Below are positions 31,796-42,157 of a stretch of DNA of 64,000 nt, one piece after another. The position numbers were made by a program, and so were the translations under genes. Source of the stretch: Siphonodentalium dalli (Eukaryota > Mollusca > Scaphopoda > Gadilida > Siphonodentaliidae); contig CP136068.1 in assembly GCA_032622095.1 (NCBI GenBank), positions 186,172,809 through 186,236,808 of the forward strand. The letters are read 5' to 3'. The notes under the pieces are model-generated. The model was given only the letters and a program-made list of their open reading frames with translations. It searched no databases and was not told the DNA's origin. The first letter of the stretch is position 1. Every line of letters starts with the position of its first letter.

Positions 31796-34700
31796 TTACC
31801 TAATATCTGCGAGTTTGTTGTGGCCAAAGGCTATTGTGTCGATACCGTTTTCACATATATAACGTTTGTCATCATAGGCAGACAAACCTATTTTGTTTAT
31901 ACGTGTGCAATATAAGAGATGTTTATGATGCGTGATATCAGTTGATTTACATGTCAGAAAGTGTGGTGTGTTGAACAGACAATCTATATACAGTTTGTGT
32001 TGTAGGTAGTTGCTGGCATTATTTAAACCCTTTGCTCTCACACGTTCATCATTGGTTGAGTAGGTGAATGAGTACATCTTCGGTCTTAAACCTACAAATT
32101 CTTTTATGGCGCGTCCACCTTGTTCGTCCTTAAATAACCCTGGTATAGCTTTATTTTTAGTATTGTACAACTTATGGTCTGAGTTATAATTACTTGTGTC
32201 ATACAGTTCGATATCTGCCAACATATCATCATATATGTCATCAGAGTAAACTTGATACAAGAAACTGTCAGTGTCTGTCAGCAGAACGCATGCATTTTCA
32301 CCATATTTCGGTTTCATGTAATCGTAATGATGTTAGTACATACGCAGCTTGCTCAGTTCTAGTATGACAAATCCTGCATACATTGGTTTACAAAGGACTA
32401 AATTTAACACTCTTGACTCAACGGCGACAAAGTCCTCGTTGAAAATAGTGAATGTTTTAAAGGAACTTTTGGCCACATAATGCTCAAATCTTTCGTCATT
32501 ATTTATCAGTTTAATGTTCCTTCTATTGCGAAGTTGCTCGCATGTCTTTCCAAAAATAGCATTATTAGCATATTTAAATAGGCTCTTCTGAAAGTTATTT
32601 ATAGCATTAGCACGTTTTTTGCTATTGAATTCAATGTATGGTCTAAGCCAAGGACTTTGTTTAAATTTGATAACCCTGTGAATTTTTCTCACTATTAAAC
32701 CTAGACGAAGGTACAGTTTCAAATTTCTATAGTGGGTCAGATACTTCGTCTTATTCGAGAGTGTGGGTACCAACTTTTCAACTGACGCATTATTTGTTGA
32801 GCCGTATATTTCCTTCCACATCCTTTTGGAGTAAGGAGACAATTCTACATATTTAGTCGCTCTTTTCTCAGCAGCTACAGGGTAATCATTGTGAGCATCG
32901 TGTAAATGTTGGGGATATTCAAGATCGACCTCAAATAAATAACCCACACTAGAGTCATCAGCCAAATTGGGAATATCCAACGCTTCGAAATCTTCACGTT
33001 CCATGAGCTCAAAAGAGCCGCAAGGCAGATAGCTCATCATACTAAAACCATACAGATTATTAGCGTCGAGACTGATCAAATAAGAACTTGGCTTTGAAGG
33101 GTCATAATCATCCATATATTTGTTGTTTGCCTTTGCGTACCTTTTGAATATCGTGGACACACCACCCTTCAAAGCATTTTCTATCATGAGGTATATTTCA
33201 ATATTAGTTATAAGCTCTAGACGCACTGCTGTTTGCTTTAAACAAGCTGCCCATGAAAACCCAGGGAGTGTACAGTAGTATGCTGGGTCGAGCCCGTAGT
33301 ATGTCTTAGCTAAGGTGCGAAAATTTTCAAAGACCTCTGCCAAAAGGACGACATCACTTTTGAGGTAGATATCGTGAAAGTCTTCCAACGTCTTGCAGTC
33401 GAAAGTAGTCCATATTAATTTTGCGTGAGCATAGTCTTCATCGCTGATGTGTTTGTCTGTCGGTTTGTTGTAGAATTCGCTTTGTTCGGGTAGGTCAGTC
33501 GCTTTGAATTTTTCCACGCAGTCTAAGTAATCATATGGGAACACCTGTTTTCTGGTCAACAATTTGCATTGTTCATCACTCCACCCCTCGTCCTTGAGAA
33601 ATTTAAAGTCATGAGTCGTATCGTCTTTTATATTTTCCACTAGAGTTTGTAACGATGCATGTAGGAATTGGTAACTATCTATAAAACGCAAATTTCCCAG
33701 ACTAAATGTCACATATTTCTCAGTTGATTTTGCAATACAACTTACTTTCATGTCTTTAAATGAACCCAATATTTGCATAATCAAATGTGTGTCAAAATTA
33801 CTGGATCCGTGTAATACTACAGGTATGAACTTTCCACCTCTTTTTGTTCTGTAAAGGTTACATTTTTTATGGGCAGCGCCGAGGTAGCGGTTAGTGACGT
33901 GGCAATGGTCCCTGACCTTGACATTGTTGAGGTAAAATGGCTTATGACAAATATAACATTGATAGGAGTTTTTGTAATTAATTTTGTCATCGTCTGTCAT
34001 CTGCATAGGTTCGTCATTACTCAATATACCCTCTTTTTCTTCGGCTTCTCTCAGTAATTTTTCGACAAAGTGTTCAAGCAGACCATTTTCACTTTTATGA
34101 ATATATGTATTTTTAGAATATGACTCATCTATGCGACACACTCTTTTGATACCGTAGCTGATGGCATCTAATTTTGCAATATTATTGTGGTAACATTTTT
34201 CTGGATTAGGTTCTGTAGTGGAATTTTGTTTGTTTAATGTCTCAAAGTCGCAATATAGCACAAAAGGAACTGCATTTTGTTTCCCAAATTCGGTGAATTC
34301 TAGAAATTTATCCTTATCAGATGGTAATGTCGTTGTTTGCATCCCATGTACTTGACATTCGGGCATATGTTTTTCTAGAAGATCGCCTCTGATAAACCCG
34401 TGAAGGCAATAAGGACAGTGGAAATATCTCGTATGTATGTGACGTTTTGTTGAATTCATGAACTTGTCAAAATCCCTAATACATATATAATGTGATTTTT
34501 CACCCTCTTTGAGTAAAAGCAAATTGACATGTTGTGGCATTGATTGATATACAGCTTTTGTTATATAGAGTGGGAAAATAGTTTCTTTTTCGTACCCAAA
34601 AATATTGACAGATATGTCATTTTGTTTTTCGAAAATTCCCACTTGAGATATGGCGAATGGGAATTTAATACCTGTCAGATTCAGTTGGTTTAAATATGGA

Positions 34701-35623
34701 ATATATTTACTCACTCTGTTCGAATTGATCTCACATGGAAACAATGAAGCTAAAACAGAATATGCGAAACACATATCGTCATTATTTTGAACATTTACAA
34801 TGGCGTGTTGTCCCCTGAGTTTATCTGGAGTTGGAATATAACTGGATGATCGGATTGGATTATATTTCGCCATGTTGATCTGCAAACGGCCTACAGTTTC
34901 TATCCTCCAGCCACTGCCTAGATGTATAAATTTGCTATAGTTCTCATACATTTGCTGTAGGGATTGATTTAGGTAGTCATCACTCATCTCATGCACTGTG
35001 TTATAGGAGTATGTTCCCCCTATGAAATATGTCGTTAGTCGTTTCTCTTCTTGTTGACCTTCATCATCTGTTATATATTTAATCAAATGTAGCTGTGTGC
35101 ATAACCACCATTTGATTCCACCATTTTTCACTCTGTTTTCTAGTTGTTCATTAATGGTGTCATACTTGTTGGCATAGAATGTTAATAAATTTTGTTTCTC
35201 TACTGTGCTTCCCTGATGTATGTTGTACACGTACGCACTCTCATTCAAAGCCGATGAGGTTTGCTCTGTTTCATCTTGTGTGGAATGTGCTGCAGTTTCA
35301 ACAGGATTATTTATATGATGATTTCTTTGGTGTTTCCGTAGCGAGTTCATAGTTTTCAGAGTTCGTCCACATTGATCACATGTATATGTCTGCCCATTGT
35401 GTTGAATTTTATGTCGTTTCAGATTACTTTTCGTGGTATACTTCTTCTGACATATTTCACAAATATGTTCTTTTTGCTTCTCGTTTCTTTCTATAGTTGT
35501 GGGGCGTACATTTTCCAACAATCTGGAGAAATCGCCCGAATCTAGTCGTGTTATATCATTCAAAAATGACGCTGGCAAATCTTGCACCGTTCGGTTAATA
35601 TCTATTGGATTGTAGTTAGCCAT
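31796..35623 (-). pseudogene. polB: Protein-primed DNA polymerase B, split by one stop codon
   Basis: Replicates the element. Two pieces in the same frame, 35623-32336 (1096 codons) and 32332-31796, are separated only by a TAA at 32335-32333. Order: tandem C2H2 fingers (residues about 54-102), a region around DDMCFAYSVLASLFP...HYICIRD that resembles an OTU-like cysteine protease fold (about 275-395, tentative), exonuclease motif DFE (about 459), then YLKSDVVLLAEVF, motif A LISLDANNLYGF, motif B FKYANNAIFGK, and in the second piece motif C LLTDTDSF. The stop lies about 16 codons before motif C, so the main product would lack the catalytic DTD. The 3' end near 31800 runs to the edge of the minisatellite. 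Confidence 0.94.
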
Positions 35624-35734
35624 AATTGCTGGTTGTGTGAGGTGTGTGTCTGTATTTTATAAACATATCGAGTCATCTACTAAATATAAGACCATCGGTT
35701 CGTCCAATCCACGCATACGCTTTGACAATAGGAT

Positions 35735-36037
35735 CTATATCTTAATTTTTTTCCACTTAATAGTACCACCCACTGGATTGTTCCGTTTATTAACTCCTCC
35801 CACTGGAATGTTCCTTTCTCTCACATACTGAACAGTCGTACTTTGTGGGTTCTCCATTGAGTTTTCTTCCTCTTGAGGTGTACTATCATTGACCACCTTC
35901 TGCACAGCCTCTGGCTCTATAGCACTGTCTTCGCCCTTAGGAGGTGACTGATCTTTACTGTGGTGAATCTCCTCCTGTTCTTTCATCATCATTTGTTCGT
36001 ATCTCTCCTTTGGTATTAGAATAAGTTCTCTTGCCAT
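35735..36037 (-). CDS. Small acidic Polinton ORF (100 aa)
   Basis: Starts MARELILIPKERYEQMM, a beginning I associate with small Polinton ORFs next to the ATPase/PolB genes, then a Glu/Ser/Pro-rich disordered tail. It overlaps the 3' end of the 135-codon ORF by 83 bases and ends 112 bases before PolB. Role unknown; possibly a virion or replication accessory protein. Confidence 0.6.
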   Translation of the reverse strand: MARELILIPKERYEQMMMKEQEEIHHSKDQSPPKGEDSAIEPEAVQKVVNDSTPQEEENSMENPQSTTVQYVRERNIPVGGVNKRNNPVGGTIKWKKIKI

Positions 36038-36362
36038 TCACTAGATATTCCGTAACCGTCTCAAGTATAAGAGGTGTAACTTCAGCACAGTTTGAGAGCA
36101 ACTTCCTTCTTCTAGCAATGCTAATATCTTTCTGAGTTACATACCTCATTCGCCCCTTGTATCGTCTCAATTTCTGCTGCTGTATTTTTGTTATCTTTAT
36201 GTTACCAACAAGTACATTCAACACGGCTTCCACTACGTGTTTCAACTGTATTCTAGTTAGATTCTTCAAAAATAGGCGGCGATTTTTCTTGTTGAAGCGA
36301 TGTAATTGTTCCGCAATTGACTGAATAATTTCAACGTCGACCATGACCTTATTTTTCGGCAA
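35955..36362 (-). CDS. Small basic Polinton ORF (135 aa)
   Basis: Helical, Lys/Arg-rich: LKNLTRIQLKHVVEAVLNVL, then QQQKLRRYKGRMRYVTQKD, and a hydrophobic end LLSNCAEVTPLILETV. This pattern of Q-K-x-K-L-x-x-Y followed by a hydrophobic tail recurs in Polinton-type elements and suggests a DNA-binding or virion core role. That is from memory of the family and not provable here. Confidence 0.6.
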   Translation of the reverse strand: MPKNKVMVDVEIIQSIAEQLHRFNKKNRRLFLKNLTRIQLKHVVEAVLNVLVGNIKITKIQQQKLRRYKGRMRYVTQKDISIARRRKLLSNCAEVTPLILETVTEYLVNGKRTYSNTKGEIRTNDDERTGGDSPQ

Positions 36363-36644
36363 ATATTATACTGTTTTCTCCTGGGAATATATCCGTTCTT
36401 AGGCGATAGCGACTATCCGATAGGTTGTGCAAGTCAATCAATAAATAACCGAATGGTTGTTCAGTGGCCTTTTAATATGCATCCATAAAGTAAGATGTTT
36501 TTTTTGGATAGATTTGATGAGCTAGGGTTTGAACCTGTAACTTGTCTCGGTTATTTTTAAACAAGATAAGAATTTGACAATTAAGCGATATTGCTCGTGA
36601 ATTTTTCCCTTTTGGGAAAATCTGATGAGTTACAAATATTACAT
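36363..36644. other. Gap where the ATPase 3' end and protease are expected; no gene
   Basis: No ORF and no cysteine protease motif. The upstream ATPase stops early at this border, so a deletion here may have removed its C-terminal part. Confidence 0.5.
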
Positions 36645-37040
36645 TTACATGATCATGATGGGATGATACTGTAATAAGTTCAGCATGTCTGTGTCCTTCA
36701 TCACGCTATTCATCATTTCGTCGAGAACGATGATCTTGTGCTCCTTGTCATTTGATTTTAACCATTTTTGCACAGTTTCCATTGATGGAAGTCCACGATG
36801 GAAAATAATGTCTTTCCCCATTGCGGTGTATAGTGGTTGCCAAGCAGTGTAACAATACATAATAAACTCGATCTTCTTGTAGAACATTCCATATTTATTC
36901 TGTAGAATTTTCTTCACAAAATAAGTTTTTCCGCTCTGACTTGGCCCATTTATTAGTATATTAGAGGGTGATCGAAATAGTAGCAAGCTGTTCCTTATCC
37001 ACCATTCATTATCACCGTGTTCACACATCTTTTTATTCAT
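36645..37040 (-). pseudogene. FtsK/HerA-type packaging ATPase, C-terminally truncated
   Basis: 131 codons. Walker A is INGPSQSGKTYFVKKIL and Walker B is HKIIVLDEMMN, as in Polinton and adenovirus IVa2-like/A32-like packaging ATPases that pump DNA into capsids. Family members run to about 200-250 residues with a sensor/arginine region after Walker B. Here the frame ends about 20 residues past Walker B (LLQYHPIMIM), so it is likely inactive. Its ATG overlaps the capsid gene stop (ATGA at 37040-37037), a compact viral arrangement. Confidence 0.88.
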
Positions 37041-38350
37041 TCGAATATAATTTCTCTATTTTGTGTTATTTCAAAATAAGCTGGGAATTCACCGACGGCA
37101 ATACATGTAGTTGTCTTGGCAAGAGCTGTTCCAAACTGTACATCAATACGAATGTTTGCCGATTTTAATAAACTTGTGTACTTTGATTGGTCAAAAGTCG
37201 GTTCTATATTGAAAGAATATATGCAAAACCCATTTTCAAATTCTTCCCGATCAATACCGTTCGACAGTCTGTTTTGCCATAGACCGTTTCCTCGAAGTAG
37301 ATTCACATAACCTACTACTGCATTATCTTTATTTTTGTAATCAAATTTTAAAGGTGAACCATCTACCGGTATGCCATCAGCTAAAATTGATATGCTAGTT
37401 ACATCGAAATTAGCGAAATTATAGGGATTGAGTGTCCATGAGCCGGAGGTTGCTTCACTGTTGCAAAATGCGATTGTCATCTTCTTGGGCTTGGCAGCGG
37501 TCCAGACGTTATCCCACACGAAATTCATTTGCCCGGAGGGTATTGAATGTAATTTGATGTCACTTTTGGTAAATGGATATTTTGCATTGACCGATTTTAA
37601 CATCTGTGCCTGTCCAAATATAACAGCGGAACTTACACGTACTTTACATGCCTTGAATACTATATCTTCTATTTTTATCTCGTATTCAGGATTCGCAACT
37701 ATGCTCATTAAATAAAACGATGGTCGGTTGCGATATAGTTTCAATTGTACATCAACTTGGTTCAAAATATATCTATCAAGATTACATAAATCACTGTAAA
37801 TTGGACCTTCAACTTCAAATGATTTACTCTCACTCAATGTTTTGCTTCGCTCCACCAGTCCAGTATTAGGTCCTTTGGTATCACCTGTATCCATGTGTCC
37901 ACTTCGGTCGGTGTAGAACAATTGAGTGCTAAGCTGTCGTCTGTAACTTTCTTCACCATATTCCTGAATTACCTTCAGATACGCTTTGTATGCGTAATAA
38001 GGGTTATGTGCAGTTATATTATTGCCATTGACACTCACGTCCACTTGGTTGAATAAGGACTGTAGAAGAAGATTTACTGGTCCAATCTTGTCCGTGGCTG
38101 TTATATTACTTCCATCTGTTTTCTGAATCTTTATTTTCATGTAAAAAAGTGAGTTTTTCAGGTCGAGAAAGTCCATTGCATTCTGATTTGCAATATTAAA
38201 CTCAATAGGTGATTGTCCTGATAGTTGAGATATAGGTCGATATTCCTGGAAATAGATGTTTTCGACCGCCGTTTGTGTGGGCTCTATCTTGAACAACTCG
38301 AGTTCAGAGGGTAATCCCTCAGTGAATGATTTCTCGTCCAACATCGCCAT
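37037..38350 (-). CDS. Major capsid protein (double jelly-roll)
   Basis: 437 codons, uninterrupted. It is the family often annotated after the nematode protein F54H12.2, shown to be the Polinton major capsid protein. The N-terminal block ELELFKIEPTQTAVENI, then ...ISQLSGQSPIEFNI, YIDL-like DFLDLKNSLFYMKIKI and LLQSLFNQVDVSVNGNNI is diagnostic. The middle contains the second barrel (VQLKLYRNRPSFYLMS) and the end holds GLWQNRLSNGIDREEF. Length fits the family. It would form pseudo-hexameric capsomers. Its stop overlaps the ATPase start. Confidence 0.93.
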   Translation of the reverse strand: MAMLDEKSFTEGLPSELELFKIEPTQTAVENIYFQEYRPISQLSGQSPIEFNIANQNAMDFLDLKNSLFYMKIKIQKTDGSNITATDKIGPVNLLLQSLFNQVDVSVNGNNITAHNPYYAYKAYLKVIQEYGEESYRRQLSTQLFYTDRSGHMDTGDTKGPNTGLVERSKTLSESKSFEVEGPIYSDLCNLDRYILNQVDVQLKLYRNRPSFYLMSIVANPEYEIKIEDIVFKACKVRVSSAVIFGQAQMLKSVNAKYPFTKSDIKLHSIPSGQMNFVWDNVWTAAKPKKMTIAFCNSEATSGSWTLNPYNFANFDVTSISILADGIPVDGSPLKFDYKNKDNAVVGYVNLLRGNGLWQNRLSNGIDREEFENGFCIYSFNIEPTFDQSKYTSLLKSANIRIDVQFGTALAKTTTCIAVGEFPAYFEITQNREIIFE

Positions 38351-38429
38351 AGTTTGTCTGATTCCGTTCCGTTGTATTTCACTTTGAGAAAATATCTTTA
38401 TACTTCTTTCGATTTATTCTCTTCCCCTT

Positions 38430-38738
38430 CTACTTTACTCGACGACTTCCTTTCTTCTTATGCTTCGCCCTCATTTTTGTTCTCTTTTTATACATTTTCT
38501 TTTTTGACATATCTTCGTCTTTCTCTTCTTCGCGAATAAGGTCGTCTTCTGCTTGATTAACTGTTTGTTGCGCTGGTGAAACCACTTCAACCACAACTGG
38601 TTTCTTCCGATCATCCGACTTCTTATATATTGATTGAATTTCAATTATTTGTTGCTGTTTTTCTCCATTCTTTGTAATGTTTTTTGCATAGTGATCCACC
38701 CAAGTCTTTGGGTTTGGGATAAACAGTTTTCTACTCAT
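38430..38738 (-). CDS. Small basic virion-type ORF (102 aa)
   Basis: Starts MSRKLFIPNPKTWVDHYAKN and ends in a Lys/Arg tail (KKRTKMRAKHKKKGSRRVK). It lies between penton and major capsid genes and overlaps the penton ORF by 8 bases. Position and charge suggest a DNA-condensing core or capsid cement protein; no named domain is visible. Confidence 0.65.
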   Translation of the reverse strand: MSRKLFIPNPKTWVDHYAKNITKNGEKQQQIIEIQSIYKKSDDRKKPVVVEVVSPAQQTVNQAEDDLIREEEKDEDMSKKKMYKKRTKMRAKHKKKGSRRVK

Positions 38739-39195
38739 GTCTAAAGTGTAACGTCAGTGCTACTGGATTGGTTAGAAATGAAGCTTTTTCGTGTGATTGG
38801 GTTCTTATACATATATCTATTTGTGTAATTTCATTAAACCGTGTCGAAATATAATGTATACTGTTTGATTCTAAAAACCATCTACCTGAGTCATTCATAG
38901 AAACACGATTCAGTATTGGTTTTTCTTCACAAAATACTAGAGAATCATTGACGATATTTGAATATATAAATAATTGTCTTGCAAAATTAGCATTTTCAAT
39001 ATTTTTTTCATTCGCATATTGGAAGTCGGTTAATGCAACTGTCCAAGTTCCCACGAGTCGTATTGGTTTTTTTATAGGAACACGAAATTCGTAAGGCTTA
39101 TTTTCTGGATAATATTGCATATATTTGTCACTTTGTATATACACAAATTTTTCCTGTGATAGTTCACTGTCCAACATCTTCAATGTCCTCTGCAT
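38731..39195 (-). CDS. Minor capsid (penton-like) protein
   Basis: 154 codons. The block YIQSDKYMQYYPENKPYEF, then PIKKPIRLVGTWTVALTDF fits the N-terminal strands of Polinton minor capsid proteins, which form single jelly-roll pentons. It is short for the family, so it may lack C-terminal strands. It overlaps the integrase gene by 32 bases and the basic ORF by 8. Confidence 0.7.
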   Translation of the reverse strand: MQRTLKMLDSELSQEKFVYIQSDKYMQYYPENKPYEFRVPIKKPIRLVGTWTVALTDFQYANEKNIENANFARQLFIYSNIVNDSLVFCEEKPILNRVSMNDSGRWFLESNSIHYISTRFNEITQIDICIRTQSHEKASFLTNPVALTLHFRHE

Positions 39196-40180
39196 TTATC
39201 CAGGAATTGTATGAATTGGGCCATCCATCAAATTTCACAAAAAACTGAACGCGCCCATTTCTAGTCCTTTTCTTCAGTTTTTTCTCTACAATCCACAGTG
39301 AATTTTCATCCTTTTCTACTTTCTGTAGTTCACTTTCATAAAACGTTCCTTTTATAACTTCTTTGTGATAGTCTTGAATTTTATATAATGGTATCATTTG
39401 TCGATAAAATCTTTCATAAATTGTAAATATTTCTGAACTCCACTGTTGATAAGCTCGACAGAAAGGATGTTTGAGAAATGATAATCTAACCTTATCTTTT
39501 ATCTTAAACTTAAATGGTCGTTTCTTCCGCCGTTTTAACTGTTTCTTCAGATACATTCTTGCCCATACATTTGATTGATTTTTTTTGTTAACTTCTGCCG
39601 GTGTCATATAGTTCAGTGACCTATGTGGTGTTGTATTATAACCTTTCACTAAGTCCTGTAAAATCTCCACATAGCGATATGTTCTATGTTTATAAAAATA
39701 TTTAAACATCTTAACCTTCAAAGTCCGGTTAATTCTTTCTGCGTAATTAGGATGGGTCTCATTCTCGGTTTCGAATAATTTTATGTTATTTCCTTTCAAA
39801 TATTTTTGTACAATTTTGTTCTTAAATTCACCTCCTTTGTCACTCCTAATTACATTAAGACGTCGCTCAGTATGATTCAATATAGATTTTAAACCTTTGT
39901 GCACGGATTGTGCATTCTTAAATTTAATAGGTTGGCAGAACAAAAACCTGGAAAATACATCAATAATTACCAATAAATATTGATATTGATCGTTATATTC
40001 AGATAAATTCTGTACAGAAAGTAGGTCCATATCCCACATATCGTCGATACCTGATGTCACAATTTTTAATCTGTTAAACTTGCGACGCACTTGCCTGTGC
40101 AATGTATGTGTATCCTGATTGTTCGACCATTTCCGTAAATAGGCTTTGGAAATATGCGGGGCGTCTGTATGTTGTAACAC
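39164..40180 (-). CDS. int: Polinton integrase with C-terminal chromodomain
   Basis: 338 codons. Retroviral-type DDE core: DMDLLS (first Asp), NVIRSDKGGEF (second Asp) and NYAERINRTLK (Glu). The C-terminal chromodomain (WIVEKKLKKR, FVKFDGWPNSYNSWI) runs from about residue 290 to 335 and would bind methylated histone tails to guide insertion. N-terminal text VRRKF...VTSGIDDMWDMD is typical of Polinton integrases. Reading frame intact. Inserts with a 6-bp target duplication, as seen at this element's ends. Confidence 0.95.
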   Translation of the reverse strand: MLQHTDAPHISKAYLRKWSNNQDTHTLHRQVRRKFNRLKIVTSGIDDMWDMDLLSVQNLSEYNDQYQYLLVIIDVFSRFLFCQPIKFKNAQSVHKGLKSILNHTERRLNVIRSDKGGEFKNKIVQKYLKGNNIKLFETENETHPNYAERINRTLKVKMFKYFYKHRTYRYVEILQDLVKGYNTTPHRSLNYMTPAEVNKKNQSNVWARMYLKKQLKRRKKRPFKFKIKDKVRLSFLKHPFCRAYQQWSSEIFTIYERFYRQMIPLYKIQDYHKEVIKGTFYESELQKVEKDENSLWIVEKKLKKRTRNGRVQFFVKFDGWPNSYNSWINAEDIEDVGQ

Positions 40181-40194
40181 TTTATACAGTTTTG

Positions 40195-40659
40195 TTATGC
40201 CAGTGTACGATCCAGGATTTGTAGGATTGTAATAGTATCTCTGAAGGAAATCATCCTTAGAATCTTCTGATGAAACATTCTTAACTGTTCAATTATATTC
40301 AGAACTGTAAATCTCCAGTCAGATGTAGGTTGACTTTGTTGAATCCATTGTTGGTCGTTGAGAAATGTTTGAATAATAACTTTGTATGAGTCTCCTATGT
40401 AATCAATAAGTAGTTGGAATTGATCAATAAGTTCTTCTACATTCGTTTCATTAAATGCTTCATTGAAGTAATATTCTCGTTTTTCGCTGAATGTTTCGTT
40501 GATACAATCATGATCTCGTTGACTGCCTTTACTGTATCTGCATCCGAAACAATCCCGTTGAGCTAACTGTTGAATTCTCAGACATATAACTTCTGAGTGA
40601 TGTTCCATTAGCTGATCAACAATTTTGAAATAATCACTATTATGCTCAACATAATCCAT
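40195..40659 (-). CDS. Polinton ORF with CxxC...HxxC motif (154 aa)
   Basis: Starts MDYVEHNSDYF; contains a probable zinc site CFGCRYSKGSQRDHDC near residue 38-53, preceded by RIQQLAQRD. This motif recurs in ORFs upstream of integrase in related elements, by recollection. Helical, no signal peptide. Function unknown. Fifteen bases separate it from integrase. Confidence 0.6.
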   Translation of the reverse strand: MDYVEHNSDYFKIVDQLMEHHSEVICLRIQQLAQRDCFGCRYSKGSQRDHDCINETFSEKREYYFNEAFNETNVEELIDQFQLLIDYIGDSYKVIIQTFLNDQQWIQQSQPTSDWRFTVLNIIEQLRMFHQKILRMISFRDTITILQILDRTLA

Positions 40660-40662
40660 ATT

Positions 40663-40890
40663 TCATTTGAAGTTCAAATATGAGTGAATATAAGACACAC
40701 TGGTTTTCATATCACATATACTGTCCCAGGTTTCGAGATCAAATGATATAGATTTGGATCCTTTTTGAATAAATATATTTTTTCTATTCTTCTTTATGAT
40801 AATCATAGTCTTGCAGTCGACATTTATTGTGATCTGCTTATCTTGCGAGGTATCCAATATTTTCTGTTTTTCCAGCTGTGCTTGTGCCAT
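40663..40890 (-). CDS. Small Polinton ORF (75 aa), PC4-like pattern
   Basis: Ends three bases before the 154-codon ORF. The alternating pattern KTMIIIKKNRKNIFIQK...SISFDLETWDSIC vaguely resembles the single-stranded-DNA-binding PC4 fold (beta strands, then a helix with Trp). No better assignment. First gene of the minus-strand cluster. Confidence 0.45.
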   Translation of the reverse strand: MAQAQLEKQKILDTSQDKQITINVDCKTMIIIKKNRKNIFIQKGSKSISFDLETWDSICDMKTSVSYIHSYLNFK

Positions 40891-41689
40891 TCTGATAACT
40901 AACTATTACTTTCTTCTATATATTTCAGGACGAGATGCAGCAATACGAGAAGAAAAGACTAATATTTTAACCAGATTTCTCTTTTATATCTTTTTCTTTG
41001 ACCAATCAGATTAATTGAAACATAACTACATCATCATTATTATACCTATTTTTGGCGTTAGATTTGGTTGTGCAGTTATAACTGATATTTAAAAAAAACA
41101 AAATTGCATTACATTACTTGTCAAAATTGAACCTACTTTTACTTTGAAGTGTTTAAAAATAAATAGTGTTTTTTGTTAAATTTATCATTTTATTTGTAAA
41201 TTTTTCTTCCTAAATTAAATATTTTTGTTGAGATTGTATTTTCAATATTTATCACACTTAGGTTGGTTAAAATTGTTAATCTGATTGGTCAAAGTTCTTT
41301 GTTGCATTGTCATATTAATTTTAATTTATGGTTTTCTTAAAAAATAATTGAAATCATATATTTAAATATTTATTACTTTCCTGGATAGATTGTATACTTA
41401 TACATTTGATTTGATCAGTACCGAAATATTTATTTTACCAGGTTGACAATCTCTAGTTAAACAGTGAAAACAAAAATAGTTTTAAATTTAAAATAAGTAT
41501 GACTCTGCACTTCAGTCCTTTTCAATAATTAAAAAGCATTTAATTTTCTTTTTTCTTTTGTTGCATTCCCTGTGGGACATACAGATGCGTACGACATTAA
41601 ATAGAAATAAGGTCAGTCATTATAATAGGATAGTCAGTGACCTTAGTGCTGTTTACTCGAACTGGGTTATTGCTCAAATATAAATCATT
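40891..41689. other. Promoter-side AT-rich region of the Polinton, no gene
   Basis: Very AT-rich, no ORF beyond 72 codons. Minus-strand promoters for the core gene cluster would lie here, but none is distinct. Confidence 0.5.
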
Positions 41690-42151
41690 TCATTGAGTGA
41701 GTTTACATATAGTAAATAGTATTGTTTATTCGCCCCGGGTATTGTCTGAAATAGAAATTAGGTCGGTTATTATATTATGTTGAATATTTACTCGAACTGG
41801 GTTATTGCCTAAAACAGAATTGAGGTCAGGTATTACAATAGGATTAATGTTTACTCGACCTGGTTTATTAACTAAAATAGAATTGAGGTCAGGTATTACA
41901 ATAGGATGATCATGTCTTGTGTGTTATTGCCTAAAATAGATTTGAGGTCAGGCATTACAATAGGATTAATGTTTACTCGACCTGGTTTATTGCTAAAAAT
42001 ATAAATCAGGTCATATATTACAATAGGAGGATCAGGTCTTGTGTAAATACGAGAACAATGGAACAATGGGAGGATCACTTCTTGTGTAAACACGAGAACA
42101 ATAGGTCTGCTATTGTCCTGGTGAGCCAACTTGCCTAGTGCTCTTACTACT
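41690..42151 (-). repeat. Polinton right terminal inverted repeat
   Basis: Reverse complement of 19527-20031 with indels, ending ...GTGCTCTTACTACT. It is slightly shorter because one internal sub-repeat differs in number. The outer 60 bases match the left end almost perfectly. Confidence 0.93.
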
Positions 42152-42157
42152 GGTAAT
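42152..42157 (+). repeat. Target site duplication GGTAAT (right)
   Basis: Second copy of the 6-bp duplication. The gypsy reading frame resumes in it with the same codon phase as at 19521-19526. Confidence 0.95.

Larger units (their letters stand above)
19527..42151 (-). mobile_element. Polinton/Maverick transposon, 22,625 bp
   Basis: Precise ends: terminal inverted repeats starting AGTAGTAAGAGCAC, a 6-bp target duplication, and the family gene set on the minus strand (retroviral-type integrase with chromodomain, penton-like and major capsid proteins, packaging ATPase, protein-primed PolB). Length is at the upper end of the 15-20 kb usual for the family because the left 11 kb carries non-core DNA. 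It lies inside gypsy RNase H. PolB has a stop, the ATPase is short and no adenovirus-type protease was found, so this copy is probably not autonomous. Confidence 0.96.

Noticed and set aside
33869-34057. Plus-strand ORF inside PolB
   Set aside because: Antisense shadow of the polymerase gene.
36520-36550. tRNA-like B box (GGTTTGAACC) near 36530
   Set aside because: No A box or cloverleaf around it.
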